From Naematelia aurantialba (taxonomy: Eukaryota; Basidiomycota; Tremellomycetes; Tremellales; Naemateliaceae), in NCBI GenBank assembly GCA_021527695.1, contig JAKFAO010000002.1, forward strand, positions 2,232,501-2,296,500: a stretch of 64,000 nt of DNA, written 5' to 3'. The position numbers were made by a program, and so were the translations under genes. Below are positions 1 through 11,619 of this stretch, piece by piece; within the stretch, counting starts at the first letter, position 1, and each line of letters begins with the position of its first letter. The notes below the pieces were generated by a model. The model saw only the letters and a list, made by a program, of their open reading frames with translations, was not told the origin of the DNA and did not search any database.

Positions 1-416
1 CTGTGCTAGGCGACGAGTGTCGATGTGTGAGGTCGATGTGTGAGATGACTGTTGCCTGATGGAGAGACGTTCAAAGCAGAGATGCTTATAGAATGGCAGT
101 CCAACGAGGAAAGATGACTGTCGAAAGAAATCTTTGGATCCGAAAGCCAACTTTTTACATTTGTTTTCTTATTATTTCCAGTGATATTTATTCTAGATTA
201 ATCCCAAACTTCCACGTGGATGCCACGCGATAGTTCGATCGGGAGACCGGGCCGGAGGGACACCCCCGCCGGTGCCGGTTTTGAATGACTTTCGGGGGAC
301 GATGCTACAAAGTTGTCGACCTTTGGACATCTCGACGTTTTCTCATCTGTGACTCGTGCCGAAGCAGCTACAAGGACACCCCTCTCGGCAGCTCAGACCA
401 GTACTACAGGTCAAAC
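1..416. other. Left edge, promoter side of the first gene
   Basis: No gene is visible. The stretch holds an AT-rich patch near 150-200 and a CACGTG E-box at about 211-216, roughly 200 nt upstream of the oxidoreductase start. It probably carries that gene's promoter and 5' leader. Confidence 0.5.
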
Positions 417-2720
417 ATGGCGAACCAGCTTCCTCCCATCTCCGTCGGCCTTATGGGCACTGTGAGTATTCCCGTCTGACCTCTGCCGGTGGAAGCTCAA
501 GTCTTCAGGGCGAGTACACGACCGGTATCACGCCGTCCGGTCAATCCAAGTCCGACAAGAAGGTGAGCAGCTCGGCATCTTTCAACTTGCTCGCATGGCA
601 CCAGAGATGGCGTGGAACTGATGGTGCCAGATTGGGGTGGTCGGTGTGACAATGTTCGACCTGCGTCGTCGCGGCAAGGTCTCCGAGTGAGTGTTCTCGA
701 CGGTGTTCTCAGGAACCATACTGAGCAGGATATAGTATCATCATGGCGGGTACCAACGGCGGCAAGGTAAGTCGGCCGGTCCTGGGGTACGCTGTACGGC
801 ACTGACGAGGTCTAGTTTCCCGAGATCAAGACGCATTTCCAGAAGAACATTGGAGACGTGTACAAGGGCCTCGACCTTTCGTTCCGTGGCTTTCCCGAGG
901 GGAACCTGCGGAATTCCGACGCATGTGGGTATCGGTTTTCTCACCGGTCCTCTCGCTGGTCCAGACCAGTCCTCGCTACTGTTCTTGGTCTTCTGTCCTG
1001 TCTCGCTGCTCCAGACCAGTCCTCGCTACTGTTCTTGACTAGTCCCCTTCTGCAGACTGATCCTCGGGCTGCCTCGCTGCCTCGTATCCGGTGCCGCCTT
1101 GTAGTCCCGGAATGGTGCTGACTCGTACTCAGACAAAGACGCGCTCCGTTCCCTGCCCAAGGGCAGCGCCGTCATCATCTTCACTCCTGACTCGACCCAT
1201 TTCCCAATCGCCTCTGAAGCGCTCAACCTGGGCCACCACGTCCTCGTCACCAAGCCTGCGACGCAGAAGCTCGAGGACCATCAGGCGTTGATCAAGCTCG
1301 CCGAGGCGAAGGGACTGGTGTGCTTTGTCGAGCACCACAAGCGCTTTGAGTGAGTCTTTGCGATTCGGGAGCAGATGTTACTCGTCCTCTTGACCCCCAA
1401 GGTGGCATGTGTGTGGTGGTGGGGTGGTGTTGTGGTGGAGGGGGAAGCGGGGAAAGCGGGAGCGGTGGAAGCCAGATGCTAACGGGTTAGCCCGGCGTAC
1501 AACGACGCACGAGCGCGGGCGCAAAAGCTCGGCGACTTCAACTTTTACTGCTCGTACATGTCCCAGCCCAAGTTCCAGCTCGAGACCTTCAAGTCGTGGG
1601 CAGGCGTTGACAGTGATATCTCGTACTACCTGAACTCGCACCACATTGATGTGAGTTTGTGTTCATTCTTCCTCTGTCGTCCTTTTCTTCACGGTGTTAC
1701 GTTGTGTGGCGTGCGCGGTGTGAGCGGTGTGAACGGTGTGGGCGCGGTGCGGTGCGGAAATTTGCGTGGTGTGGACGATGTGACGAAATCTGGGTGGTGT
1801 GGACGATGTGACGATGTGGACGATGCAGCTGCTATGGCGATACACGCACATCTTCGTGCTGACGTGCCAGATCCACTGCTGGATGGTCGAAGGCCGGTAC
1901 GTACCTACCAAAGTCACCGCCTCTGGAAGCACGGGTATCGCCAAATCGCTGGGCTGCGACCCCAAGACAGAGGACACGATCACCCTCCTCGTCGACTGGC
2001 AGAACGTGTCGGACCCGTACCAGCGGGGCACGGCGGTGTATACCGCCTCGTGGGCGGCGCCGCTCAAGGCGGGTGTGCACTCGGAGCAGAGGTTCCACTA
2101 CATGGCAGCCAAGGTTGGTGCTTCTCTTGCGCCTGTTCCCCTCCTTGGCTTCCACGTCGCTCTACCGCTCCACTCGCTCTACCTCTCCACGTCGCTCTAA
2201 CCCCCTGCACGTCGCTCTACATCCCTGCACGTCGCTCTGCATCCCTACACACCCGTCCTGTGTACGACAGGACCGAGTCTGAGCCCGGTTCGCGAACGTC
2301 CACGCCTGCGCGACGCTGACATGCATGCAGGGAGAAGTCCGTGTGGACCAGGCACACCGCGGGTACAGCGTCGTCGAGGACGACATCGGCAAGCTCGACG
2401 TGAGTTCAGCATACCGTAGAAAGCGTGGCCGGCACTAAAGTCTGCAGTTCAACCCGTTTTACGTCAAGTACTCGCCCGACGAAAACGGCTACTTTGACGG
2501 CCAGCGGGGCTACGGCTACCTCTCGCTGGAGAAGTTCATCGACGCCGCCACCGCCGTGGCGAATGGGCAGGCCAAGGCCAGCGACTTTGAGGGCAAGGGG
2601 CTGCCGACGGCAAAGGCTGTCGTGTTGACCACTGCGATCATCCATGCAGGCCGGATCAGTCTCGACGAGAACCGTACGGTCGAGATCAAGGACGATAACG
2701 GCGAGTGGAAGCTCGTCTAA
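417..2720 (+). CDS. Gfo/Idh/MocA family NAD(P)-dependent oxidoreductase
   Basis: Predicted cytosolic oxidoreductase acting on a sugar, polyol or uronate; the substrate cannot be read from sequence. Ten exons give 418 aa: 417-461, 509-562, 631-686, 736-766, 816-924, 1133-1349, 1491-1650, 1871-2113, 2331-2399 and 2448-2720. The N-terminal Rossmann fold starts with GLMGTGEYTTG, split by intron 1 right after GT. The strand ending IIFTPDSTH is followed by HVLVTKP, the family's EKP-like catalytic/cofactor lysine motif. The C-terminal half carries NSHHIDIHCW, the usual active-site histidine region. The first ATG gives the glycine-rich loop within 15 residues, as expected for the family. Introns 5, 7 and 8 hold tandem repeats. 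The gene converges on the MFS permease downstream. Some fungal D-galacturonate reductases belong to this family, but that is only a possibility here. Confidence 0.88.
951..1037. repeat. Two 37-nt direct copies, 50-nt period, in an intron
   Basis: Copies at 951-987 and 1001-1037 differ at a single position. They lie inside intron 5 (925-1132) of the Gfo/Idh/MocA gene and lengthen it to 208 nt. Confidence 0.9.
1768..1814. repeat. 19-nt direct repeat in an intron
   Basis: Identical copies at 1768-1786 and 1796-1814 (period 28) sit in intron 7 (1651-1870) of the oxidoreductase gene, amid GGTGTG-rich sequence. Confidence 0.85.
2153..2240. repeat. Minisatellite in an intron, unit containing CACGTCGCTCTA
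   Basis: Four copies of CACGTCGCTCTA (the last differs at its end) start at 2153, 2188, 2208 and 2228 within intron 8 (2114-2330) of the oxidoreductase gene. Confidence 0.85.
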
Positions 2721-3488
2721 TCACGGGGACGGGCATGTCGCAAGCTCAACACACGACGTGTACCCCAAGGGAGACGACGTGCAGTGTACGGCGGGCGTTC
2801 ATTCTCGTGGGCGATAGGAGCACAGTGGGGTCGGCGGTAGTTGTCTAGGAGACTCTATGCATATTTCACTCCACGGCACTCTGATTCACAACCAGAAACA
2901 TGTCATACTCTGCCTCACAACCAGAAACATGTCATACGCTATTCACAACCAGAAACATGTCACACTCGTCGCCATTTACCTGAAGCATTCCGCGCTGGCG
3001 CCGTGCGCCCGGCCGGCTTGTCCTCTCGGTCCACGTCGTGTAGCTTGACTGCTAGAGTATCTTGGGTATCCGAGTGCCTCGAGCACCTTGATTCTTCCGA
3101 CTATACTGAGCGGAACCTCGTGTACGATAAGGATGCTGCGATTTGGAAGACGGTATGTAGACGCAAAAATGCTCGCCAGAGGGAGAGCACAACCACGGGT
3201 AGTGGTGCATCTGGCGGTCACAAACCCCCTGACACATTCCACAACGCCAATGACCTCACCTCGCCAAATATCGAGCGAGCTCGTCGCTGATTCCCTCATT
3301 AGAGCCACGCGAATGCAGGATCGCAGGATATCCATGCTCATTCACGACGACAGAAACAAACAATCTATAAGCGATACAGCAGAGCCTCGGAAAGGGCATT
3401 CAGACCGAAAGACATCTAATCAAGATCATCGCCCACCACATCACTCCGAGACACAGTCTAATGCTGATGCTCCGGCATCTCGGCATCC
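2721..3488. other. Convergent intergenic region
   Basis: This lies between the 3' ends of the oxidoreductase (+) and the MFS permease (-). ORFs here show no family resemblance or splice structure. The only structured element is the triple repeat at 2887-2965. Confidence 0.6.
2887..2965. repeat. Three tandem copies of a ~28-nt unit
   Basis: The core CACAACCAGAAACATGTCA occurs at 2887, 2916 and 2944, about 170 nt beyond the oxidoreductase stop. The cores are identical and only the short spacers differ, so the duplication is probably recent. Confidence 0.9.
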
Positions 3489-5637
3489 CTACGCAAGCGC
3501 AATCCGGCCAGCACGGGGCATGCGGACAAAGCACAACAACATGAATCCAATCATCGCGACACACTGAACATCAGCACGTGCAATGTCGCGCTCCAGCTAT
3601 ACGGACGAGTGCGCGAAGCTGCAGTCCCCGCGGGGTGGGAGGAGGGGAGAGGAACACAAGGGAGGAGGCGAAAAATGACGTGGACTCACCCCATTGCAGA
3701 GGTACACGAGGGTCGGTCTCCCGACCTCACTCAGCGCAGCAAAGATAGCTCCAAAGAGACCGACTGTCGAGATTTGTGCTGCACCTCTCAGCGCCATACA
3801 TCGATCCCCAACAAGACTAACCAAGCTTCTCGATCAGGGCAATCCCGCTGAGTGCATCGGCCCTCTGGTCAGGAGGGACAAAGTCTAGCGTGACGCCCTT
3901 GCACGCACTGCCCGTGCCGCTCGCGAACGGCAACACCGCCGCCGCGACGTACAGATGCCATCCGTGTGAGCTGAGCGACACGCAGGCGGTCAGGATGCCG
4001 TCGAGGAAGATGCTCCACCGAACGAAGTAGAGGTCGAATTTGCTGCCGTGGGAAGCGTCAGTCGCAGCCCGAGGCGTGTCGTGTTGCGCCACTCCATCAG
4101 TGGCGGGCGGGTCGACCTCGTCCGCCAAGTCGGGGCGGTCTTCCTCTGCCGCTTCGGCTGACGGGAGCGATGAGTTGTGAGCGACCAATCGGCGGCCGGC
4201 CGAGATGATCCTGGGGAACAGGAGAGAGAGGAACATTGATTTCACCAGCAGCGTGAGGGACTAGTGCGGCGTCAGCCTCAACCCATACAGCCTGACACCT
4301 AAAGGCAACAAGGTGCCCAGAAAGACAGATCTACAAAACAGCTGCCCACATGACATCACAACTGACCAGCATGTATCCGCTCTTAGCAGGCTGGAAGCCA
4401 AAAACATTCGTCCCAACCAACTGCAGTGCCAACGGGACATAACCAGTGGCGAGAACACTGAAGAAGGCGCCGGCACCTAACAGGGTCAAGTTGAAGTCCC
4501 AGCGTCGTCGTCCACCGCCGACATCCTCCCGCTTTGGCAGGAATAGCTTGAGAGGCGTGAGGAAGGAAGTACGCCGTTTCTCGCTTGGCGCGCTGTGGTG
4601 ATCGGGAGTAACGTATGGCAAGAAGCCCGCTGCGAATATCGTGCAGAACACTAAGAGGCAGAATGTGACCTGGAACGGCGCGAGCGCACCGAAAAAGTGC
4701 TGCACCGTACCACCACCTAGCTGATGTCAACACCAAGTCTGTGTGCCGAGAGTGAGGTGGCGTCAGGAGGAAGAGACTGACATGAGTATCCTGCGGCAGA
4801 GCCCAACATGGTCATTCCGGTCAACACGCCGAAACCGCTGGTACGCTTAGCAGGCGGTACCAAAATAGCCAAGTAGTTGTTGGCCGCCAGTTGGTAGCCC
4901 CCTGCACCCCCCAGAATGTTGAACAGCTGCGTGACTTGGATAATGCGGAGACCGGTTCTGCCGCCGAGAGTCTGGGCGTAGATTTGACACAAGTTACGCA
5001 TCGCTGCCCAGGCGGTCTGTTGGAACATGGCGCCTTTGGGGCCGAAGCGCTTGATCCAGTACCCGGTGACGAAGAGATTGATGATTGCTGTGAGGCCGAG
5101 GGAGGAGGCGACAAAGGGATTGACAGGAGGAGATAAGGCAGCGACACAACATAGGCGGTGTAGGTGATGCAGTGGCGAGTCGGGCGAGGCGAGACACCCA
5201 CAGACGACGCAGACACCAAGCATAATTGAGAGCAAAAAAGATCACTTCGTCAGCGCCATCCATGCACCAAGGACAAGTCGTGACGCACTGCAAGACGTTG
5301 TCGTAAAGCTCATGATGGCAATCTCGCTCGCTGTCTGCGCCTCGATGATCCCTATCGAGCAGCGGTCCTTCTCCACTTCGGTAGGCAGCGAATGCGTCTT
5401 GTAATACGCGTCACATGTCATCGTGCGAAACGCGTAGATGAGTGATGTCTGCGTGAAAGCAAAGGTCATGGACAAGAGGAACGAGGTGAAATAGACCCGG
5501 TTCAGACGAGGGAACAAGCTGCGCCTCGCGGGCGCCGCTGCCCCGTTCTCGAGCAAGGGTGTCGCCTCGGTCGCTGACATGTCTGACGTCTCTGACTCTC
5601 TGGAAGGCTGTGACCCGCCCAGCCGCTGTCCAGCCAA
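3489..5637 (-). CDS. Major facilitator superfamily transporter
   Basis: Predicted plasma- or vacuolar-membrane transporter of unknown substrate. Six exons: 5637-5289, 5087-4782, 4716-4367, 4260-3822, 3778-3690 and 3563-3489, giving 535 aa. Starting instead at the second methionine (5580) gives 516 aa; it precedes a soluble head containing ATPLLENG. About twelve hydrophobic segments are visible. The loop with YWIKRFGPKG after helix 2 fits the MFS signature, and a long hydrophilic mid-loop around AEEDRPDLADE divides the two halves. The last exon encodes helix 12 and ends in a basic tail. Intron 1 (5288-5088, 201 nt) is long for this locus; its acceptor was placed at CTCACAG because it keeps frame into a hydrophobic helix. 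A slightly different acceptor is possible. Confidence 0.82.
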
Positions 5638-6409
5638 CAGGTCTTGAATGTGGAGACGAGCAAGTAGTATGCGATGGAAGATGTAAGATACGCCAAAAAA
5701 TAAAAACAGGAATCGCTCGTCGGTCTTACCCGACGGTTCAACCCGATATTACGTAAGAGGTCAGAGCCCCTTTGCGAGAATGAAGAGGTGAGATGGTGAG
5801 ATGGGAGAGATGTTTACACGAACAGCCAATGGATTGTGTAGCTGGGGTGTTTGGTTGGAGCTGCCGAGGGTGAGGATGCCAATAGAGACGCCAGAGTCTC
5901 TGCTCCATTGGCTATGAAGGCACGCGCACAGAGGATCGGGGCCTGGAAAGAAGCCCTTGGGCCCGTTGGAGACGTGTGACCATTCGGTCCAGTGACTTGC
6001 GGCAAGTATGGCCGACCTGGAGGGACACGACACTCTTGTATTCAAAACGAGTTTTACTGGACCACCAACGAGACTGGATAAGCAGCGGACCACTGGAATA
6101 ATGAATCCAGTAAAAAGAACGACCGAGATCCGCTACCTGCGCGATGGTCTTGGCACGTGCAGCGATATGCATAGCCCTCTGCTCCATTCCGAGGGACACG
6201 GAGGCGGAGGCAGCTGATGAACAAAGCAGGCATGTCCGTGGCTAGAATACAAGAATGTAAGAATACAAGGTCACGAGGCCAGACTTGAACAGAGACTAGG
6301 TTATGACAGAGGTTCTAGCACAGGTATGGCACAGGTATGGCAGGTCATGGCTGGATATGCCACACTCGGCACAAGAACCACACCACTCAGCTAGGGCCGG
6401 AATGCACGT
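5638..6409. other. Intergenic region between MFS and AAA ATPase genes
   Basis: It contains the promoter side of the MFS gene and the 3' flank of the AAA ATPase gene, both on the minus strand. No convincing coding exon or RNA gene is seen. Short repeats of GGTATGGCA occur near 6322-6342. Confidence 0.55.
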
Positions 6410-8603
6410 CTACGCCCCGGCATGTCCTCTGGGTATCTGAGAGCGGTGAATGGGTCCAGATCGTCTGACCTGCTGCTGCCCAAATTCAAGGACCTTCTGA
6501 CCACCACCTGCCGCGGGCAGCACATCTCTGCCGCCCGTGGGTATCCCTTGACGCGCCCACGAACCCGCCATGTTGATCCCTTCGTCACCGTCATTGATCG
6601 AATCCCTCAGGTGTTTGATCTGAACAAGGATGACATCGTGGAACTTTTCCGGAGTCTTGCCGTCACTGTCTTCGCCAGCAAGAGTGAGCAGGGTAGAGAC
6701 ACTGGAGCCCCGTTAGCCTGTGCAACATAGAACACTGTGAAGAGGGGAAAGAGAGTCTGAGAGTCAGCACTCACAACGCCTCCTTGAGGTACGCAAATGA
6801 AAACTTGTCGGTCTTGTCTGCCACTTCGTCGAGAAGCGAGTCGGGGAAATCGACGAGTTTGTTGTTCTTGAGCTTGTCTTGCCAGTATTTCGCGTAAGCG
6901 CGACGTTCCGACCGCGTGGGATTGGGAAAGTCGCTATGATCCGTCAGCACAATGCTTCTACCCTCAGCGCGCGGAAGAGATCCAACAGCCTCACTATTTG
7001 CGGTCGAATCGCGAGGGACGGCTGGACAGAGCAGGGTCGAGGCGGTCGAAATGATTCGTCGTGCCGATCTGTTCCGGTCAGCAGGTGACCCAGGCTTCTG
7101 ACGGTTCTTGGAACAGACACCCACCAAGAGCAAACCATCGTTGTCCTCGAGACCATCAACCTCGTTCAGAAAGAACGAGCGGTTCTCGTCGGTGATGAGG
7201 GAGTCCAGGTCCTCCAGCACGAGGACACACGGTGCTTGACGCCGGGCATGGGCAAAGATCTCCCGGATACCTAGCGTGACGTCAGCGCCGGTGCATGTTC
7301 AAGTAAAGGATGACTGACCAGTCTCATCTCCATTCCAAGCTTAGTGTTTCAGCGTCTCAACAAGAGGGAAATGCGTAGTGGGAGGGAGTATGAGACTTGC
7401 AGTCTGGGGTGCGACATGACTGAGACGACGTACTGCGGAATGACTTTACGTAGAGTGCAGGCACCGTGACCTCCTTCATGATGGCTTTGAGCGAGATGGT
7501 CTTGCCGTTACCGGGTGGCTACAACATCAGCGCCGTGCCTTGTGTATGGTGGATTATGGCGAAGCTGCCTTCATCGTAGGACAGAACGTACTCCGAGGAA
7601 GATGAGTCCGCGCTTCCATGGGACGCCTAGATCCTTGTAGATTTGCTCTGAGCGGAAGAAGCTGCGGTAATCATGCTGCACTGCGTCCTTGAACTGCTGG
7701 TCGAGGATCACATCCTTCCAGTCTGCCTATGGGGTGTCAGCGTCTACCTCGCTACTGCGTCGTTGCACTAGGAGCCTAGGAGCCGATGATAGCGGGACGG
7801 ACGACGCACTTTCTGCACCGAGAGCCAGAGATCGTGGTCCGGTCGCCAGAACTGATCGAATACCCAGACTGCCTCGCGGTAAGTCGAGCAGAACAGAGCG
7901 CAAGCGTGAATGAGTTGCTTGGCGGGGCCGTCGGGACCGATAATGTGCCATACTCGGACAGGCGAGAACCCGTCGACCCACTGTGTTCGTCATCAGCCCA
8001 GAGCCGGCACTGTCTGGCATGGATCGGTGCTTGGCGGTGAGCGCCAGAAGTGCAGAGGGAGGAGAGAAGCTCTTCCACGTACAGTGGCAAAGATGACCTG
8101 GAATTCGTGCTCTCGCCAGGCGACCTCGTATCCAGCAAAGACGACAGATTCGCCAATGGCACCGTCGCCGTCCCGCCTCCTGGCGGGAATGCTGAACACG
8201 ATCTCCTTGAGCGCCTGGACATTGTCCAGCTCTTTGATGAGAAGCGGCTCGTCCGATTGCGCCGCGAAGCGTAAGAGGTCAAACTGGTAGTCTGTCGTGA
8301 CTGTCACGCTTGTGTTGGCGTACAGCTCGATCAGGCGCGAATGCAAGACAGTGCCAGTGCCAGGTCGCGAGGCGGAGACTGGGTTGTCAGATAGCACGGT
8401 GCGACGCAAACGTGGAGGGGGTTTTCTGTTGTGCACTCACAGTGGTCGACAAATGTCTCGTATGGTCCTTGGTGCGGCGTCCGATGGTGAAAGGGGTCTT
8501 GGACGCTGCCTGTGAGGTCCATGATGCTGGTCTGACGTGGCATCAGGCCAGCTTGTGCGATGCCCGAGCCCAGCAGGGCAGCGGTGAGTGCTGAGACCAT
8601 CAT
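6410..8603 (-). CDS. AAA+ ATPase, BCS1-like subclass
   Basis: Ten exons yield 513 aa: 8603-8441, 8378-8083, 7980-7810, 7726-7592, 7518-7434, 7339-7319, 7270-7125, 7068-6995, 6933-6775 and 6701-6410. Walker A is GPPGNGKT, interrupted by an intron between the first G and PPGNGKT. Walker B is VLVLEDLD, sensor 1 is IGTTNH, and the arginine-finger region is SSRPSRFDR. A 21-nt exon (7339-7319) supplies part of the conserved FRTWNGDETGI stretch. The N-terminus has one likely hydrophobic helix (VSALTAALLGSGIAQAG), so the protein may be membrane-tethered, but I see no clear mitochondrial BCS1 import signal. Single-ring fungal AAA proteins of this type are largely uncharacterised. The gene is divergent from the serine hydrolase, with about 240 nt between the two start codons. 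Confidence 0.88.
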
Positions 8604-8842
8604 CGTGTTCCTCTAGAACCACCAGAGAGACAAATGCAAGAGACGATAGAGATGCGAACCAGTGGTCGATAAGCCGGTTGACCATGCTGACCATTTGGCT
8701 GCGTTGGACTTCTTTCAGTCTTACACAACTTCCTTTACTCGGAACGCCGTTGTCTGATGGCCATGTCGAGCATGCAGCATCTCATGGGTGCTCTGTCTAT
8801 TCACAGCAGCACAGTTCTCCAGACCATCAAAGCCATTCAGCT

Positions 8843-11047
8843 ATGCGATGGCCTCTGGCGGCAGCACGCCCACCGCCATTACTGAGCGACGAGACGCTGG
8901 CGTTGATCGACCGGATCTGCTCACGATGGCATGTGACTGGTCTGTGCATCACAGTCGTTGCCAGGCCAGCACTAGGGATTCTGCACAACGCCTGGCGAAC
9001 AGAGTTCAGGGCTATAGGAACTGCCAATGCGTCGGGACGCCCGGTGGACAATGATGTGAGCAGCTGCTTCTGCGTCGGCGCTGATGGCAAGACTTTGTTC
9101 TGCATCGCATCCAACTCGAAGCTGTTTACGGCGTTGGCCATCGGGCTCCTCGTTCGCAGAGGTGCCAAAGTCCCCAGGACCGGCCAGCCTCTCTCATGGA
9201 GCACCAAAGTCAACGATATCGTGCCAGGGTGGACGCTGCAGGACGGCTATGCGTCGGAGCATGTCGACCTAACGGACCTTGCCTGTGCGCATCGCTGTCA
9301 TTCTCATTCTCTCCTACCTCTGCCCTTTGCCCTTCTCTCGTCGTCTCTCTCTTCTCTCTCTCGTTCTCTCGCTCTACTTCTCTCCCGTGTAGTCGCGGTC
9401 TTCGAGAGTTCGCGCCGACTAATACTGATCCTGGCAGCTCATCGCACCGGCTTACCACGACACGAAAACGCCTGGCGTGATGAGCCGATCGAGAACCTCA
9501 TCGCCAAGCTGCCGCACCTGCCGCTCTCGACGGAGGTCCGACAACACTGGCAGTACTCGAACCTGTGTTTCGAGGTGCTCGCACATATCGTGGCGATCAC
9601 GTCTGGGCTCCCGTTTGTCGAGTTTGTCGAGCAACAAGTGTTCAAACCCTTGGGCATGCGTGGGGCGACATACGACCAGGACAAAGTGCTCGCGGACGCC
9701 AACCGCACCGACGGGTTTATGTGGTTGCAGTCGCCTTCGCCCTCGCCCTCGCCCTCGCCTTCAGGATCCCACTCGCAGCCACAATCGCATTCTGATGCAT
9801 CCGATATACACTCTCGCTCGCCCACATCATGTGTCGAAGCACCCACTCCGTTCAATATCTTCATCAGGGGCGATATGAAGCGCATGATGGGCGCGGGTGG
9901 TATATTCGCCTCTGCCCGGGATATCGTACGTCCCCGTCTCCACAATCTCCGCCAAATCCTCTCCTTCGTCTGCGATATTCAGCGTGCCGCGCCTCCTCAT
10001 GGACTACCTTGATTTGTCGCTGACCGCTTTCGATAGGCGATCTGGCTGAAAGAACTGCTCGAGCCGCAGACGATCCCGCCGTCCGTGCTCAAGACACTAA
10101 CCACGGGCGTGATCCCTCGCTCCGGCGTGCCGCCCGAGGCGCAACACGGTCTCGAGACATACGCGCACGGGGTCGACGTCTCGTCCTACCGCGGCCACAC
10201 GGTGTGGGAACACGGTGGCGGCATCCCAGGCCAGTACTCGCAGCTCATGGTGTTTCCCGATGGCGGGTGCGCTCTCGCCGTAATGACCAATGACGAGACG
10301 CATGGTGTTGCCGCTTTGTTGGCCGTCGCAAGTACCGTCGCTGATGCCCTCTTGCATCTGGACCGCTCAGGCGGCATCGCCAGGCCCTTGTCCAGCTGGG
10401 AGGGCACGGGCTGGCCTCCGGGAAACTTTGCCCAGAAATGGGCAAGGAAGACGACGGCCCAGGCAGCGAGTCCCACAAAAATACCGCCATTGCCGCATCG
10501 TCCATCTCAGCCACCGCAGAGATCGCAGGCACTGGTGGTCGAGGGACAGTACTGGCACGCCGGCTACGGCGATCTCAGGATCACTCGGCTCGACCGGTCC
10601 AGTCCGATCTGGCAACACGTTCCGGAGATCGTCAGTCAGAGTGAACGCTGGGGCATATGCGGCGAGTCCACAGGTATCGACTTGGGCGGGAAGCACACGG
10701 ACGTGAGCAGGGAGAGCCGCAACCGGGACATGTACTACGCGCGGTACCACGCCCTCTTCAACAAGCACATCCTCTTTACGCACCTCAATGGGCCGCGCTT
10801 CGCCTGGACCCCGATCGTCCTCTACCCCGTCACTGGTGCGCACGGCGGGGCGACAGACAAGACCGTGCCGTGGGTCGACCACGGCGGGGTGGCAGTGTCC
10901 CGTGAAGAGGGGCTAGGGATGTTTGGCTGGACAGGAAGGGGCCCGGGTGTCGGCGTCATGCCGGTCTCAGAAGTTGATCTAGAGCGCACGGCCGAGGCGT
11001 TCTTCACGAGGCAGAGGGCTTATGACAGCCTTGGCGCTGGCCACTGA
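8843..11047 (+). CDS. Beta-lactamase-related serine hydrolase (class C/PBP fold)
   Basis: Four exons give 634 aa: 8843-9055, 9092-9284, 9438-9925 and 10037-11047. The catalytic triad of motifs is complete: SNSK (SxxK, about residues 78-81), YSN (175-177) and HGG (357-359). HRTGLPRH just after exon 2 is a hallmark of the family. Fungal members act as esterases, peptidases or transesterases, some in secondary metabolism; this one's substrate is unknown. No signal peptide is evident. Intron 1 is only 36 nt, with an AAG acceptor chosen to give DTLFCIASNSK. An SP/SPS-rich linker (coding 9731-9760) interrupts the catalytic domain between YSN and HGG. The long C-terminal half (residues about 400-634) resembles the lipocalin-like tail of this family. 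The start is the first in-frame ATG next to homologous-looking sequence; an upstream exon near 8759 cannot be excluded. Confidence 0.83.
9731..9760 (+). repeat. Hexanucleotide Ser-Pro coding repeat
   Basis: Imperfect TCGCCC units encode an (SP)n stretch followed by an S/H/Q-rich linker inside the serine hydrolase. Such repeats tend to vary in length between strains. Confidence 0.8.
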
Positions 11048-11619
11048 GCACATAGCGCCACGCTGCCTAGCGGCCACAGCCCGTATCCCTCGCATGGCGG
11101 CATGGTGAAACGTCATCACTCGCACCCGCCCGAGAACGGACAAAGCGTTCCTTTCGTGTGTTGCATCTCGACAGTATCTAATCATTCACTGCGGCGGGTT
11201 TGTATCTGATCATGCATGGTGGTGAGTCTGTATCTGCACGCAAGGTATCCAGCATGGTCTGTCCAAAGTGATCTTCGCGTGAGTGAGAAGCTAGCAGCAC
11301 GTTGTATGGACGACTCAAGGCAAGCCGTCTTGGCGGACACGAATCTCATCGTCAGTACCGGTATTCTAAAGGCACCCGTCGGCATGAATTCTTTCGTGCC
11401 GGCGTGTCCTGTGCAACTGTGGCACCTAGTCCCTCTGCTAGCAGCAGGCTCTGCTGGTGACCAATCGATGCGGTGAGATCTGGCGATTGCATCCCGGCCC
11501 CGAGGCAACAATATCGTATGTAGCATACCAGTACCGCCATACTGCTGACTGACTGTCTAACTATCTACAGATACCACAAGTGGTATATTCTACGCGGCCT
11601 AGAGTCGACTCGCCAACCG
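11048..11619. other. Convergent intergenic region
   Basis: This lies between the 3' ends of the serine hydrolase (+) and the alcohol dehydrogenase (-). No coding exon or RNA gene recognised. Confidence 0.55.

Noticed and set aside
1558..2319. 253-codon plus-strand ORF
   Set aside because: It reads through exon 7, intron 7, exon 8 out of frame and intron 8 of the Gfo/Idh/MocA gene. Only its first part matches the real exon; the rest is intron or wrong frame.
2887..2965. CRISPR-like array
   Set aside because: There are only three copies with 6-7 nt spacers in a eukaryotic chromosome and no cas genes; it is a simple tandem repeat.
8588..8842. First 85 codons of the long ORF before the serine hydrolase
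   Set aside because: This covers the divergent promoter and antisense sequence to the AAA ATPase 5' end. No similarity to serine hydrolases appears before the ATG at 8843.
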